Shown here piece after piece: positions 11,768 through 24,507 of a stretch of DNA of 64,000 nt. Under the pieces are notes generated by a model. It made no database searches. It was not told the origin of the DNA and was given only the letters and a program-made list of their open reading frames with translations. Position 1 is the first letter of the stretch, and each line of letters starts with the position of its first letter. The position numbers and the translations under genes are program-made. This stretch comes from Pyrus communis (Eukaryota > Streptophyta > Magnoliopsida > Rosales > Rosaceae). The DNA is taken from the NCBI RefSeq assembly GCF_963583255.1, contig NC_084816.1, forward strand, positions 20,777,344 through 20,841,343. Direction: 5' to 3'.

Positions 11768-13482
11768 GTTCCTATCACAAAATAAAGGACAAGATGTGAT
11801 CAGTGTAATGGAGAAAAATATCAATCCATTCACATAGGAAGAGAACATTCAGGTTCTAATAGACATGTATTGGTTAAAATTCACATGAAAAAACTTTAGG
11901 TTTCATGGGTGATGTTTTTAAAGAAAACTTCAGGTTTTCAAACAAGGCATGTTTCTAGAAACTTCAGGTTTCGAAATAATTATGAACTTCAAGTTCATAT
12001 GTTTTTGTAGGCAAATGCAAATATATATACAGAACTATGAGAAAATATACAAATAGAACTTCAGGTCTGTAATTATAATTGAAGTAATTATTTGGACTTC
12101 GGGCAAAATTTAAAGTTGGGTGAAAAAAAATTATAAAACCCATTGGGCCTAAAAAAAATTAGGCAATTAAAACTTAGGGCCCAAAAACTTGGACCAAAGC
12201 CCACGAGTGGGCTGAGTAAATTTGCACTGTGAGGTCCAGGCCCAAACTTAGGCTGGAATGGGCATGGGCCTAGCATGCAGGTTGGCCCAGCATCACAAAA
12301 AAGGGGCTACAAGTGCAAGCCCAAAGACAGAGGCCCAAACGAGCTCTGATCTAGTACGGCGATGAGCAGGCTATGACTGTATGTCCTATGCAGAAAAGTA
12401 CTCTACTGCTTCGCAGCGTCTATGTTCCTGGGGGACACAATCCTATACATCACGGTACATGTGCATCGATTCACCAACTACGGGCTGGGATTAGGTGTGG
12501 TAACATGCACGAGGAAACCATAGCCCTACATGTTGGTGTCGAATTTGGGCTGAGCTAAAGGTTTGGGTTGCTTCAAGCAAACCTAAGAAGAAGAAAAAAA
12601 AAATTTCTTTCAGGCCGAGAAAACCAAGGCCCAATTGGGCTCGAGTTGGGACCAAAAACACCCCAAGCGTACCTGGGTGAGCTCATCGGGGAAGAAAACT
12701 AGCTTCGCCGTTTCAGGTGGTCGTGTTTTGGGACAAAAATTCTCGGGGCAAGTTCATGAGGCAACAGGAATCACGAATATGAATGGAGATGGATGAATCT
12801 CAACGTTTCAACCAAAACCTTAGAAATTCAAATAGGAATTTCAAATAATATCCGACGAGATTTGAAGGAATCTCGGTTAATCTACATCAGTGGACGAGCT
12901 TCAGGCCGTCGGGACAGTGACCCAAGGTCAAGGTTAGGTTGTAGGCCCACTTGTGATGGTGAAGACGTCATAGAAGATGTTGGGGTTTATGGGTTTTCAA
13001 ACTCGGAGCCAAGGGCTCCTGCTTGCGGTCTCGCGACTCGGCGCGGCTCAACCATATAGGCTGCAGCCCTAGGCTAACAACTCGGGTTTGTGCCTCAGAT
13101 TGTGGGGTTCGAAGAACCCTAGCACTTCGTAATTTTATTTATTTTTTTTTAGATTATAAAATTCAATTGCATGCATATTGAGTTCAATAATTTAATGCAT
13201 GGACATATATTTGACGCAATTCATGGCAATATCAAATTCACATAATTCAACAATTATGGATATAATGCATACACAATTTATGTAGAATCTAAAATTCGAA
13301 AAACGTAAAATTTGGTCATGTATTATGGTAAATGTTCATTCTATCAGGGTTGCCAAAATATTGAGATAAAAACCGTTGTTTTGGAAGAATCTGATTGCGT
13401 GATGATATTGGATGAATTGGTTTGATGGAGAAAACTTCCACGTTAGATTCCTAAGCTCAGCGGCATGAGCATGCTGATAACG

Positions 13483-13740
13483 TGTTGTAGCCTATTTTAT
13501 TTGACCAAGGAAGGGGAGCCGGCAGCAGAGAGAGGGATTGGAGAGAGAGATGTGTTTGTTAGGTTGTGTAGAAGAATGTAGAGATGTGTTATCCTCTACG
13601 TAGTGCCTTTATTTATAGTAATATGGGAGAAAATAAATCATTCATCCCCAAGGAATACAAGTCCATAGAGAAAATAATAACAAGAATGAAATCTAATCTA
13701 AGATTTAAACAATCACATTTAAATTAAAAAGTTTATAACA
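13483..13740 (-). repeat. Copia 5' LTR (258 bp)
   Basis: Ends are TG...CA and the AAACA target duplication lies directly outside. Next to its inner edge the minus strand reads CGTTATCAGCATGC, in the place of the primer-binding site. Confidence 0.8.
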
Positions 13741-13989
13741 AAACATTATATGTTAAAAAACAAAAATTAAAAATCAATGGAGAGACGACATTGTTGTTTT
13801 TCTTGCCAAAGCCCATTTTCTATCGGCGCCGTCATGTCCAACTTTGTGTCCACTCAAATGAAAAAGTAGGCCAACAATTCAAGGCTTCATCGTCCTGGGA
13901 AAACCCCGAGGAATCAAAATTACACTATCGAAACCCTAGGGTTGATGTTGAGATTGTTGTCGTATTGTCCTTTTTTTAAGTGTTTAATG

Positions 13990-14215
13990 TTTTATAATAT
14001 TTTTATATAATTATAAAGAATTATAAAGCTTCTTTTATTAGTTTCAAGTAATTAATAAGGATAAATTAGTAAGTTTACAAGCAAATTTTTACTCAAGGGG
14101 TTATATGAAAAAAATTAAAACATGAGAGTGTGATGGTATAATGTCTCAAACGTAAAGAAACTTTGTGAAAACTTGACAAATCTCAGAAAATGTTAGTGTA
14201 ACTAACCTAATATAT
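13990..14215. repeat. Right arm of the large inverted repeat
   Basis: It is the approximate inverse of 7797-7827 plus 8790-9016. The sequence between the copia element and this arm (13746-13990) is non-coding. The arms may be the ends of an old DNA transposon of unknown type. Confidence 0.6.
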
Positions 14216-14246
14216 TTTGGCAACTACATGTTTCCTTGATTTGTAT

Positions 14247-15194
14247 TAGGGGTGAGCACTTGGAACTGAAGACTGAAAACTGAAACCGAAACACGAATCG
14301 AATCGGATCACAATTAACGGTTTGATTTCGGTTTTGGGTTTTCAAAACCGCACCGAAACCGAAACTGCACCATATATTGATGTTTTGTTTTAATTAGTTC
14401 AACTAAACTAGTCATCCAATTTGCACCACTATTCGACAGTGCCCTGAACTCACTGCTTGCATTTTATGTGCCTCTCTGTCTCTCTCTCTCAAAACTCATC
14501 TTCATCCCTCTTTCTCAAAACTCATATTCCATCTCTTCCACAGTCGACATCATACCTTATCCCTACTCCTTCCACTAATTACTGTTGTTGGAAAATACTA
14601 GGCAACTTCCCGTACTGCAGCACACATCTGTCGGCATATGGAACATAGTCAATATACTTAGGGTGGATTAAGTCACCTGTTAAAACAGGAATGTTGTTAT
14701 CAAGAAAATTAGACTGACCTCATCAGACATGAAGGCACGGTCAGGATCATCAACAATTGGTGAAAGGGTCCCATCGTAGTCTAGGAAAGCAACCATCCTC
14801 TTCCCTTTTGCTGCTTTCATCATCCGATCAAATGAGCCCAATGGAGAAGGGTGCTCAACCTAAACATATAACACCCAAAAAAGAATTATAAAATAAAAAC
14901 GAACAAGGATATATATGGTAAGAATTGTCATAAGATCACCAACGAAGTCCAAATGGCTAGAACGTACCACCCAGGAATTATAAGCTAAATCTAAGGAGAG
15001 TGGTCTATTAGGGGTAGAGATGTCATGCAGGTTTGATAGTCATAAACATAAATAAGTGTATATTTTAAATTGTACATTTTTTTCTCAAAAACCAAACCGA
15101 AACTGTTTGACACACACCGAACCGAACCAAACGGTTTGGTTTTATTTTGATTTTGACTTCAAAACCACACCGAACTGCATCGTGGCCACCCCTA
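14247..15194. mobile_element. hAT-like non-autonomous element with captured gene exons
   Basis: The left end is TAGGGGTGAGCACTTGG and the right end, reverse-complemented, TAGGGGTGGCCACG. Flanks are ATTTGTAT (14239-14246) and ATTTGAAT (15195-15202), 7 of 8 identical, which fits the 8-bp target duplication of hAT elements. Subterminal regions are rich in ACCGAACC/GGTTTTGG motifs. The interior carries two exons and an intron of a trehalose-phosphate phosphatase gene. No transposase is encoded. Confidence 0.82.
14556..14859 (-). pseudogene. Trehalose-6-phosphate phosphatase fragment inside the hAT element
   Basis: Exon 14719-14859 (47 codons, flanked by AG and GT) contains [19 protein letters not shown], the HAD-phosphatase nucleophile motif of plant trehalose-phosphate phosphatases. 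A second exon, 14556-14627 (24 codons), encodes MCAAVREVA, a stop, then YFPTTVISGRSRDK; the stop TAG replaces an expected Lys codon. Both splice junctions are kept, so the capture came from genomic DNA and not from mRNA. Family members catalyse trehalose-6-phosphate to trehalose; this piece covers only the first part of the catalytic domain and cannot be functional. Confidence 0.85.
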
Positions 15195-15905
15195 ATTTGA
15201 ATACTGGAGGTTTAAACTTTCACTAATTTCCTCCATATATTTTTCAATTTGGAATCCATCAAATATAAAAAACTAACCAAGTGTCAAAGGTGAGCTGGTA
15301 ATTAAATGTGTCGTGTGTTTAACATTTTTCTTTAAATTAGCATCCATAGCCTTGAAACGGTGCGCGCACAGACTAAGTAAATGACCAAGAAAATTAAAGT
15401 TAATTACTGTAGAGTTCGAAGTGAGTAAGATGCACCTTTCAAGCCATTTAATTTCAATCTGGTTATTCCCTAATTACCTTAATATACTATGATTTACTCA
15501 TGAAAAGCTTGCTAAGGGTTAATTACACTAACACCCTCTAGGTTTATCCTATTTTTACAATACTTCCTCACGTTTGAAACATAACTCTAACACATTGAGG
15601 TTCTAAAGACTCCGGCCTCCAGATTATGGTGGAATTAGGTGCCACCTCAAGCTTCCAATCGACTCTTTTGGATCGAAAAAAGGATAGAACGAAAAACCAC
15701 GCTAGGACGGTCAAAATCACTTATGGTGCTTCTCCATAAAAATCACTTCAAGCAATTTTATCCATAAGCAAATAAGAGACGCTTCTTCCCAGAAGTGATC
15801 CCAGACCTTCCAAAATCACTCCCAAACGAGCCCAAGCGCCTTTGGACCTAAAGTAGCCAAGAGAAAAACCACACAACCAGTCTGCAAGGACTTGGAAATC
15901 AACAT
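15195..15905. other. Spacer with repeat remnants
   Basis: No coding exon seen. At 15515-15610 there is a relative of the inverted-repeat sequence at 8830 (ACACTAACACCCTCTAGG), and 15650-15835 ends with a complement of GGGCTCGTTTGGGAGTG, the MITE end type also seen at 3838. Confidence 0.5.
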
Positions 15906-16182
15906 TTATGAACAACTATAAAATGGATTGCCAATTTCTTCAGCTCCGTTCAATGAAACAAAATCATGCATAGTCAAGTCATTTTTCCTTTTCCTCCATT
16001 GCTCAAAGGAAAATCTACAAGAAATGCTTCCAAATACAAATACTACAGACACCAGATACATAATATGGGCAATGACCTCCACCATAGAAGAAAACAATTG
16101 TAAAGAACAAAGAAACCGAAAACTATGGATAAAAGAAAAGTCCAGAGTCGTCGATAGATGGTTGAATATTACAAATTTGTGT

Positions 16183-19100
16183 TTAGCTGGCCAAGTGTCT
16201 AGGAGAGCTTTTGAACATACTGTGCCACATGAAAGCTCTTGAAAGCACCATCTCGAGTTCTTGGTGAGTCCAGTTATGGGTTGGAAGGTGTTGAAGAAAC
16301 ATAACCAACTCTTGGAAATCAAGCTTCCGAAGCTCCTCTGACCACTGTATATTCATATAGAGGATTTCAAGTTATTGACTTCAACTCTGTTATGAAAGAA
16401 AACCTAGAACAATTTAAGCTGAAAACATAACCAAAGAACACAGAAAATAATCTTTCAGATTATCTGCTGTCAAATTGACTCGAGCACAAGAATATAGTAA
16501 CATTGTAACAAATAGGGTCATTCTAATTGAATCCCAATTTACTAAATACACCCGCTTAAGTTTTCGTTCTTTCTTATGATTGTTGATGACATGGATTTTT
16601 ATTGCCAATAAAATCATTTTTACTTTTTTCAAACTCCAGAAAACAATTTAAAAAGTCAAAAAGAAAAACCACCATGGCCAGTTGGCCATGCATTCAAACA
16701 GTGATTTGTTTCCATAAGCAAATCTATCAAACATGGTAGCCTGCCCACCCCCCAACAGTGACCAAATGGGGAGAGATATTGTTAGTGGACTAATAAATCA
16801 TTACGGACATTTCCTTACCACAGGCTCACAGCTAATACATCCAAACATGTAACCAAGAAAACTATATCGTTGCAAAGGAAACAGATCCTATCTTACCGTT
16901 AAAAGAAAACTGGCAAATATATACACAAGGAAATCCGCCAATGCATCTCCTTCGGCTAGGTATGTATCCCACAGACGGGAAATAAGGTTGAAAGGAATCT
17001 AAAAAGGAGATAGAAAGAAAGAAAAATCCATTAGCTTTGCAATAAATTGACAGTAGGTTTGCATTGTCCGGTGACAAAAACAGAGGAAACACACATCAAG
17101 TACATAGAAGAGATCTGTAGGAGCAAACCTCGCGTATTAGAAGACAGTTGAACCACCGAAAAGCAAATTGAAGAAATTCAAGTCCTTGCTCCTCCACATG
17201 TCTCGATACAGGTTCTAATGCAGAAGAAAGAAAACTAATAAATATACACAAGAAAGATGATAGCTGAAATTTGACATGTTTGTTGCATCCCAGAGCATGA
17301 GGTATATTGCCATTTTCTGAAATTCTTACATGGAACTTTGTAGAGTATACAAGAAAAAGTTGGTATTTACTTCAACAAAACCAACTACATAGAAAATATT
17401 CTTTAAACAACTCATATTTAATAACCTTTCACTACAATATGATGTAAAAATGTGCAACAACATTTTATTGCATCAGATGGAGATTACAAGCTAATGCCAG
17501 TATGCATCTCTTGGTTGCTATACGCAAGTCCAAATATGCATAAAGAAAAGAAAACAGACTTCCATATTGAAAATTATGCTAGAGAAGAAATATCAAAATG
17601 ATTTTAGCAAAAATTAATTCAGTTTAAGCACGATGCACATATATGATTCAGTTCATCAAGGGAAAAGACTGCAAGAATAAGAAAACAGAAGCAAAAAAGT
17701 GGGGTTTACCATCAATCCGCCTGACCAATTCCTTTAGTTTAAACACAAGCCTCTGGATTCCCGGCTGAGCAAAAGTGTAATGATCTTGCATACCTTCAAG
17801 TAAATTTGACAGGCACCAATAGCAGTCAGCCTCTATATTAGATATTTTATCAGGAGACAGATCGGAGATCGACCAATTATCCACACTCCCGTCTAAGTAT
17901 TCTGACAAGAAAACAACTAGAAAGGGAGTAACAAGATCATTTATTCCCTGAACATATCCACTTGCAGGATGTCGAATTGCCCTGAAAGAGACAAGGAGAA
18001 GTACCTTAAGAAGATATAACTAATAATCATATGAATTAAATAATTAAAAAAATAAAATAAAATGATGGCATCTTGAATCATACTTCATATCTAGACGGTT
18101 TTTCCCTCTTTTCAAAGCTAAACTGTTGGAATCCAACAACAGCTTAGAAAATAAAACAGAAACATTCACTTAATCAAGGTACCATGAATTGTTATCTGCA
18201 TTTGATAGTCTAAACTTCTCAGTTAGAGGAAACGACTAGAAAACAAGTTTCACAAAATGAGGCAAGTTATGGTATTGAAGAGCTTTATCATTACTCACTA
18301 TTTCTCCCTGCACGGTCCAAATCTAAACAGAGAGCTACCATCAAAATACCATGAAATGAACGTGGACACTTGAATCATTCTGATCAACATGACTAAATAT
18401 CGGTAGAGGTGTAGCTAAAGATGTATAGTTAAGTGACAATTACAATTTCAGATTCATGCCCATGCCAGCCCTCCTAATGCACAATGTTAAGAACACCAAA
18501 CCTACCAGGTTGTTGTAGAGAACATGTACATATGAACTTAAACAAGTCACTATCAAATCGACACCACTATCCCAAACAGTTTAGAGCAAGAACTACTTTG
18601 GTAAAACCAACAGGGCAATGCCAAATGTTTTCAAGTCTGACTGGTAATAAAAGCCTCTAAGCTTAGAGCTGTTAAAGCATTATTGGTATGGACATGGGCT
18701 GGTTTTTGAGACTGATGCATGGCACTAAACAGTAGGATAGTTTACATACAAAATCACATCACTGTTGCATATTGTTGCTACAAAAAAATCAGCAAGTGTC
18801 TAATAAACCAAAGCCTTTCTGATGAACCCCACAACTTAAGACAATTGGTCTGGAATTCCCAGATCAATAAACCTAGCAAATTTTACACCTTTGTTTTCAG
18901 GAACCAGCAGGTCCAATAGATGCAACTTAGAACAATCAGTATTAGTTTGCATGAGAGCATTTGATGTAAAAAACAAAACAACAATGACCATAATACAAGA
19001 TACAGTATTTAACCAGGTATAAAGGATGCGCTCCAAGGATTTCTGGACTTGCTCCTGCTGAAAGAAGGATACATCTGGCACAGTTCTTGGGCAATCAACA

Positions 19101-22100
19101 GCAATCTAACAAGGTCAATAAAGGTAACTGTCAAAACCAGGAAAAATGTATTAACACTAAGAAAGTTGGCAGTTATTTAACATTTAAACACCTGACGAAG
19201 CATGTTTATCTCATCATCTGAACGCTCAGTATCCGGAATATCATAGTACTGAGAAGCACAGTCAAGATACTCAAGGCGCTTCCTTCTTAGAACTCCCTCC
19301 CTTCTATCTGAATTAGATGGTGCATATCCCTGTTGTCAGTTCATATTTTAATTTCAAACAAGCCACAACATTTACATGATAAACGCAATCCAGGTTATCA
19401 GAAAGGCAAATAAACGAGCCCCTTTTCTAAGGTGATGGTATCTTCAAATGCATGCTTTAGGACTTCCACTCCACTTGCAAGAAAAAAAAAGTGGAATGAA
19501 AAGCTTAATAACACAGTAACACAAGCATAAAATCTTGGGAGTTTTAACGAAACACTCCCGGTACTGTTCACTCTTAATGAAAAACCACATTTTTACCTTT
19601 CCTAGTACTATTCACTTACACCTTTATTTGTTCTTTGTCATTAAAACTAAGTTTTTGAGGACTTTTCGTTAGTTTTCCTTAAAATCTTAGGTACAAAGCA
19701 TGGGATGCACATTGGACACCAATGAATGAATGAACTAGGCACCTATGACCAGCTAAGGACAGCAACAGTCTTAAACTTGCAGTGAACAAAACATATAGAA
19801 GAAAAGACAGGCTAAATAAATGTACTCGGACACAAGGAGATAACATAGCCGCTTCAATGTCATTAATGCTGCCTCTCACAAGGTGAACAGAAAACCAATG
19901 GCTTCTGCCTGATTCCACTTTAGGCAGCTTTGGAAGCAATTTCAATCAAGCCTTTCACAAACCTATTATACAATATACTATATGCAAAAACATCATAGTG
20001 CTTTTAGTAAAAGTATTGAAGCATAGAGCTTACCAAAAGAAGCCTCCATACATCGGGCCGCATATATGGTGGTACGCCACTCCAAGCCAGCTCACGCAAC
20101 TTCTCTACATAAACAATCAAGATTCAATTTGAAAGGAAACGAAGAATCAAAGTTCAATTAGTGCAAAAACGAAACTTGGGGAGGTAACAGATTTATCAAA
20201 AGAGTGACCTAGGCTACAATGCTTGATCATACAAGCAACAATAACACGTGTGAAAGTTTAGATTTCAAATCATGAGGATGCCCACTAAATGATGAAAGGA
20301 CTACACAAAATTTTGAAGCTAAAAAGCAACAAACAATACCCCAGGGTGACATTTATTTCTCTCCTTATGATAGTTGTGAAGAACAGGGAACGGATTAGGT
20401 TTTGGGAGCACTGGTGGATGGAGGGGAATCTCCTTTGTGTGCACATTTTCCATGTCTATATGTACCAATTGCCAATAAGTCTTATGTCTCCCTTCCGGAC
20501 TCTCTTTGGCATGCAGCTGTTTCTAGTCTGTTTCATTTACATGTTTTGCAATTTCAATTGAGATGCTATTAGACATTGCATGAGTTCCTAGGAGCTAGTT
20601 CAGGGTCTCTAGAGATCTTCTATTACTGTACTTCAATTTTCAGGTTGATAGCTTGTCACTATGTTTCTTTCTGTGCTTCTAAAGTATCAGAAAACACTTT
20701 GGTTTTTCATAATAAAAAAATAATAATTTAATAAGAATAACAGATTCTAACAAGTATTCTAGGTGGCTCGGAAAAGAAAACACTTTAGCTTTACATAGTC
20801 GCACTTTGATAAATATAGAGGAAGGGGAGAAGAAAAGCAGGGGAGGGGAAGTTTCAAGAGAAATAGTCCTTAAATACCTAATATCACTGTTGTCCCTGAA
20901 AGAACTTTTGTGAACTTCATAACTCTTGCAGAATCAGTAGCTCTGGCTCCCATGGCAGATTTTTGAGCTCCTCTAGAAATATTGTCAACATTTGAGGTTG
21001 ATGATGTTAACTTATTTGAATTTTCATTATTGCTGGGGTTGCCTAGAACCTCGTTGTCTTCCTATTTTAGAAGCAAAAGCACCAGTAGTTACATTTTCAA
21101 TTAACCAACCACTGCAAATGGCTTTAATGATTTACTTTTCAAGCTCATTAGACAAAAAGGAGATAAAAATAAACCTCCAAGGCCCTGCGATCACTTGTTT
21201 GAGCATCATTGAATGATAAGCTCCTTCCATAATTTGGAGAGGGCACTTGTAATTTTGAAGGATCCGGCAGGTTTGACCTCCTAGTCAGTAACACTTTACC
21301 GGGAATACTACGACCTTTGAGGAACCTAGGTATCAGGACAATATGATCAAACGAAAAATAATTAGATATTTGAACATATAATTATAAACAATAGATCTTA
21401 TTTAGAACAACATTTAGCAACTGAAGTACAAAAACGAATCTAAAGAATTGTGGACAAGGTTCCAGAAGAGACATAGGTTGCTTCAGTTTGCAACCTTAAA
21501 CTAAACATAACCCAAGTATATCATAACTGTTGACACGAACATTAAACTTTGATCAAAACTGCTAAAAATCCAAAGGTATATGACAGAACATTATATAACG
21601 CAACAACGGAAAGGAGTCGTTTTGTCAGAAGGCTCGAACAATCTAATGCAATCTGAATCTTATCAAGATTGGGACTACAATTATAAGTTTAAATCATATA
21701 ACAAATCAGACTATCGAATCTAGCGTCGCTAACTTTCAGCTAAATGACATTAACTTGAGGTTAATGCATGACAAAATCGGCAGCCCAATGAACTAAGCAA
21801 AAGAAAGTTAAGAACCAGATAAAAAATGTGAATCACATATTCACTCTAAATTCAAAAAGTCACTTCTGTTTTCCTGCATTTTCCAATTTGAGCACAGAGA
21901 TCTCCAATCACACTAATCTTCTCACTGATTTCGCGTCGAAAACATCGAAATGAACAACACCCACATTCAGAATTTGAGAAATCAGAATTCAAAAACTATG
22001 CTTTTAACATATTGGGACCAATTCCAATCTCAAATGCAATGGATTAGAGCCATTAACGAGCGAGAAACTGCATCCTAATTGTTTCAGTTCAATTTTAATC

Positions 22101-22303
22101 TTCAAAAGGAAGCTTGTTGCAAGAGGGTTTTCAAATCTGAGGAAAATCAAGCAAAAATCATCAAGAAATTAATAAAAATACTCAGAAAAAAAATACCCTT
22201 GAACATTTCTGAGGGTTTGGTTGAATCTGGAATCGGGGGTTGAGATTGCGCTTTCTTTCTTGGAGTCTTCTCTGTCGAAGCTCTGATTGCTCTTGTTGTT
22301 CAT
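16183..22303 (-). CDS. TBC-domain Rab GTPase-activating protein (Gyp1/TBC1D22-like)
   Basis: Ten exons join in frame to 454 residues: 22197-22303, 21175-21325, 20878-21061, 20034-20104, 19192-19329, 19014-19105, 17710-17981, 17129-17214, 16897-16998 and 16183-16344. All introns are GT-AG. The N-terminus carries FLKGRSIPGKVLLTRR, typical of plant Gyp1-like proteins. The TBC domain starts near residue 150 (ELAWSGVPPYMRPDVWRLLL). It has the arginine finger IAVDCPR (R224) and the glutamine finger in SGYVQG (Q259), so catalysis of GTP hydrolysis on a Rab/Ypt GTPase looks intact. It ends SSPRHLAS, the usual end of the domain. The start is the first ATG of the frame after a leader. The expected role is vesicle trafficking in the cytosol; the target Rab is unknown. 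A MITE (19537) sits in an intron. Confidence 0.92.
19537..19679 (+). mobile_element. Mutator-like MITE in an intron of the TBC gene
   Basis: GGGAGTTTTAACGAAA to TTAGTTTTCCT, flanked by the perfect 9-bp repeat TAAAATCTT (19528-19536 and 19680-19688). It lies in the intron between the exons at 20034 and 19329, more than 200 bp from either splice site. Confidence 0.8.
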
Positions 22304-22565
22304 GGCTGTTGCTCTACAACGACCATGCTGTTTTTTTTCGTTTTTTTTATTTTTATTAGGTGTTTGTTTTGTTGGTCCTTTTTTTCTCTCTCTACAGAAG
22401 AACAGCTCGGAAAAGGACAAATATTTGCGAGAGCAAAGAAAAAGAAGTCTCTAACCTTATGTTTTTTTGAGAAAATTTGAAATAGCCCTAATTTTATAGA
22501 TTATCTTTGAAATTGATCTAATTTTTAGTTATTTTGGATTTATTTCAAAAAAAAAAAAAAATTTC

Positions 22566-24507
22566 AGGAGTTTTAACAAAAAGCCCGTGGTACTGTTTAC
22601 TTTAACGAAAAATCACATTTTTACTCTAAAAAGTCAAATCTGATACTATTCACTTTACTCTTTATTTTGTCCTTATCGTTAAAACTCAATGTTTTTTAGT
22701 CATTTTCATTAGTTTTCCTTCTTTTTTTCTCATAAAAATTTTATTTTTCCATATATTTTTTGGAATTAAACATTTTATCTTTGAAATTTTAGCAAGATCT
22801 TCGGCTGATAAATTAATAAATTGTCAATTCAAATTATGAGAAATATTATAGAGTGGCGTAGACAAGTGATTAGCAGTTAAATATCAAATCAAGAGTAAAT
22901 AATTAATATAAACCAAAAGTTAGTTGATTTTAAGAGACAAAACTATAACAAATTAGAAGAAATAGAGAGTTTCAAACACATAACGCATAGGTGAAAACCA
23001 ACATTCAATTAACTAGAATATTGGATCATATGCAAAAGTATTGTTTTGTGGATTATGTTAATTTCTTTTAGTATTAAAGGTATTCCCATGGGGTTCTTCT
23101 ATATGTTTTTTCCCTCATTCGGTGTCTAGCGTTGCAAATAACTTGCTATAGTTAGTTTATAGGAAGTTTTAATGAAAAGCTGACGGTACTATTCACTTTA
23201 ACGAAAAATTACATTTTTACTCTAAAAAGTCAAATCTGATACTATTCACTTTACTCTTTATTTTGTCCTTATCGTTAAAACTCAATGTTTTTTAGTCATT
23301 TTCATTAGTTTTCCTTCTTTTTTTCTCATAAAAATTTTATTTTTCCATATATTTTTTGGAATTAAACATTTTATCTTTGAAATTTTAGCAAGATCTTCGG
23401 CTGATAAATTAATAAATTGTCAATTCAAATTATGAGAAATATTATAGAGTGGCGTAGACAAGTGATTAGCAGTTAAATATCAAATCAAGAGTAAATAATT
23501 AATATAAACCAAAAGTTAGTTGATTTTAAGAGACAAAACTATAACAAATTAGAAGAAATAGAGAGTTTCAAACACAGAACGCATAGGTGAAAACCAACAT
23601 TCAATTAACTAGAATATTGGATCATATGCAAAAGTATTGTTTTGTGGATTATGTTAATTTCTTTTAGTATTAAAGGTATTCCCATGGGGTTCTTCTATAT
23701 GTTTTTCCCCTCATTCGGTGTCTAGCGTTGCAAATAACTTGCTATAGTTAGTTTATAGGAAGTTTTAATGAAAAGCTGACGGTACTATTCACTTTAACGA
23801 AAAATCATATTTTTACACTAAAAAGTTAATCCTGATACTATTCACTTTACCCTTTATTTTGTCCTTATCGTTACAACTTAAAGTTTTTAAGTTATTTTCA
23901 TTAATTTTTCTTCTTTTTTTCTCATAAAAATTTTATTTTTCCATATATTTTTTGGAATTAAACATTTTATCTTTGAAATTTTAGCAAGATCTTCGGCTGA
24001 TAAATTAATAAATTGTCAATTCAAATTATGAGAAATATTATAGAGTGGCGTAGACAAGTGATTAGCAGTTAAATATCAAATCAAGAGTAAATAATTAATA
24101 TAAACCAAAAGTTAGTTGATTTTAAGAGACAAAACTATAACAAATTAGAAGAAATAGAGAGTTTCAAACACAGAACGCATAGGTGAAAACCAACATTCAA
24201 TTAACTAGAATATTGGATCATATGCAAAAGTATTGTTTTGTGGATTATGTTAATTTCTTTTAGTATTAAAGGTATTCCCATGGGGTTCTTCTATATGTTT
24301 TTCCCCTCATTCGGTGTCTAGCGTTGCAAATAACTTGCTATAGTTAGTTTATAGGAAGTTTTAATGAAAAGCTGACGGTACTATTCACTTTAACGAAAAA
24401 TCATATTTTTACACTAAAAAGTTAATCCTGATACTATTCACTTTACCCTTTATTTTGTCCTTATCGTTACAACTTAAAGTTTTTAAGTTATTTTCATTAA
24501 TTTTTCT
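22566..24507. repeat. 596-bp tandem repeat array, about 3.25 copies, built on a MITE
   Basis: The phrase CTCATAAAAATTTTATTTTT recurs at 22729, 23325 and 23921, exactly 596 bp apart. Each unit contains one 145-bp MITE copy (about 22566, 23162, 23758 and 24354) plus some 450 bp of AT-rich spacer. The three spacers differ by only a few bases, so the array is young. MITE copies 1 and 2 share one variant (TCAAATCTGATAC) and copies 3 and 4 another (TTAATCCTGATAC). It begins about 260 bp upstream of the TBC start codon. Confidence 0.9.

Larger units (their letters stand above)
9022..13740 (-). mobile_element. Decayed Ty1/copia retrotransposon with intact target duplication
   Basis: A complete 5' LTR lies at 13483-13740 (TG...CA ends on the plus strand) and a truncated 3' LTR at 9022-9131. 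Both outer flanks carry AAACA (9017-9021 and 13741-13745), so the outer limits of one insertion are preserved. Inside, in order along the minus strand, are a gag start, a zinc knuckle and an integrase core. Reverse transcriptase and RNase H are not found, so a large internal deletion took the 3' pol part together with the inner half of the 3' LTR. Many stops and shifts make it inactive. Confidence 0.85.
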
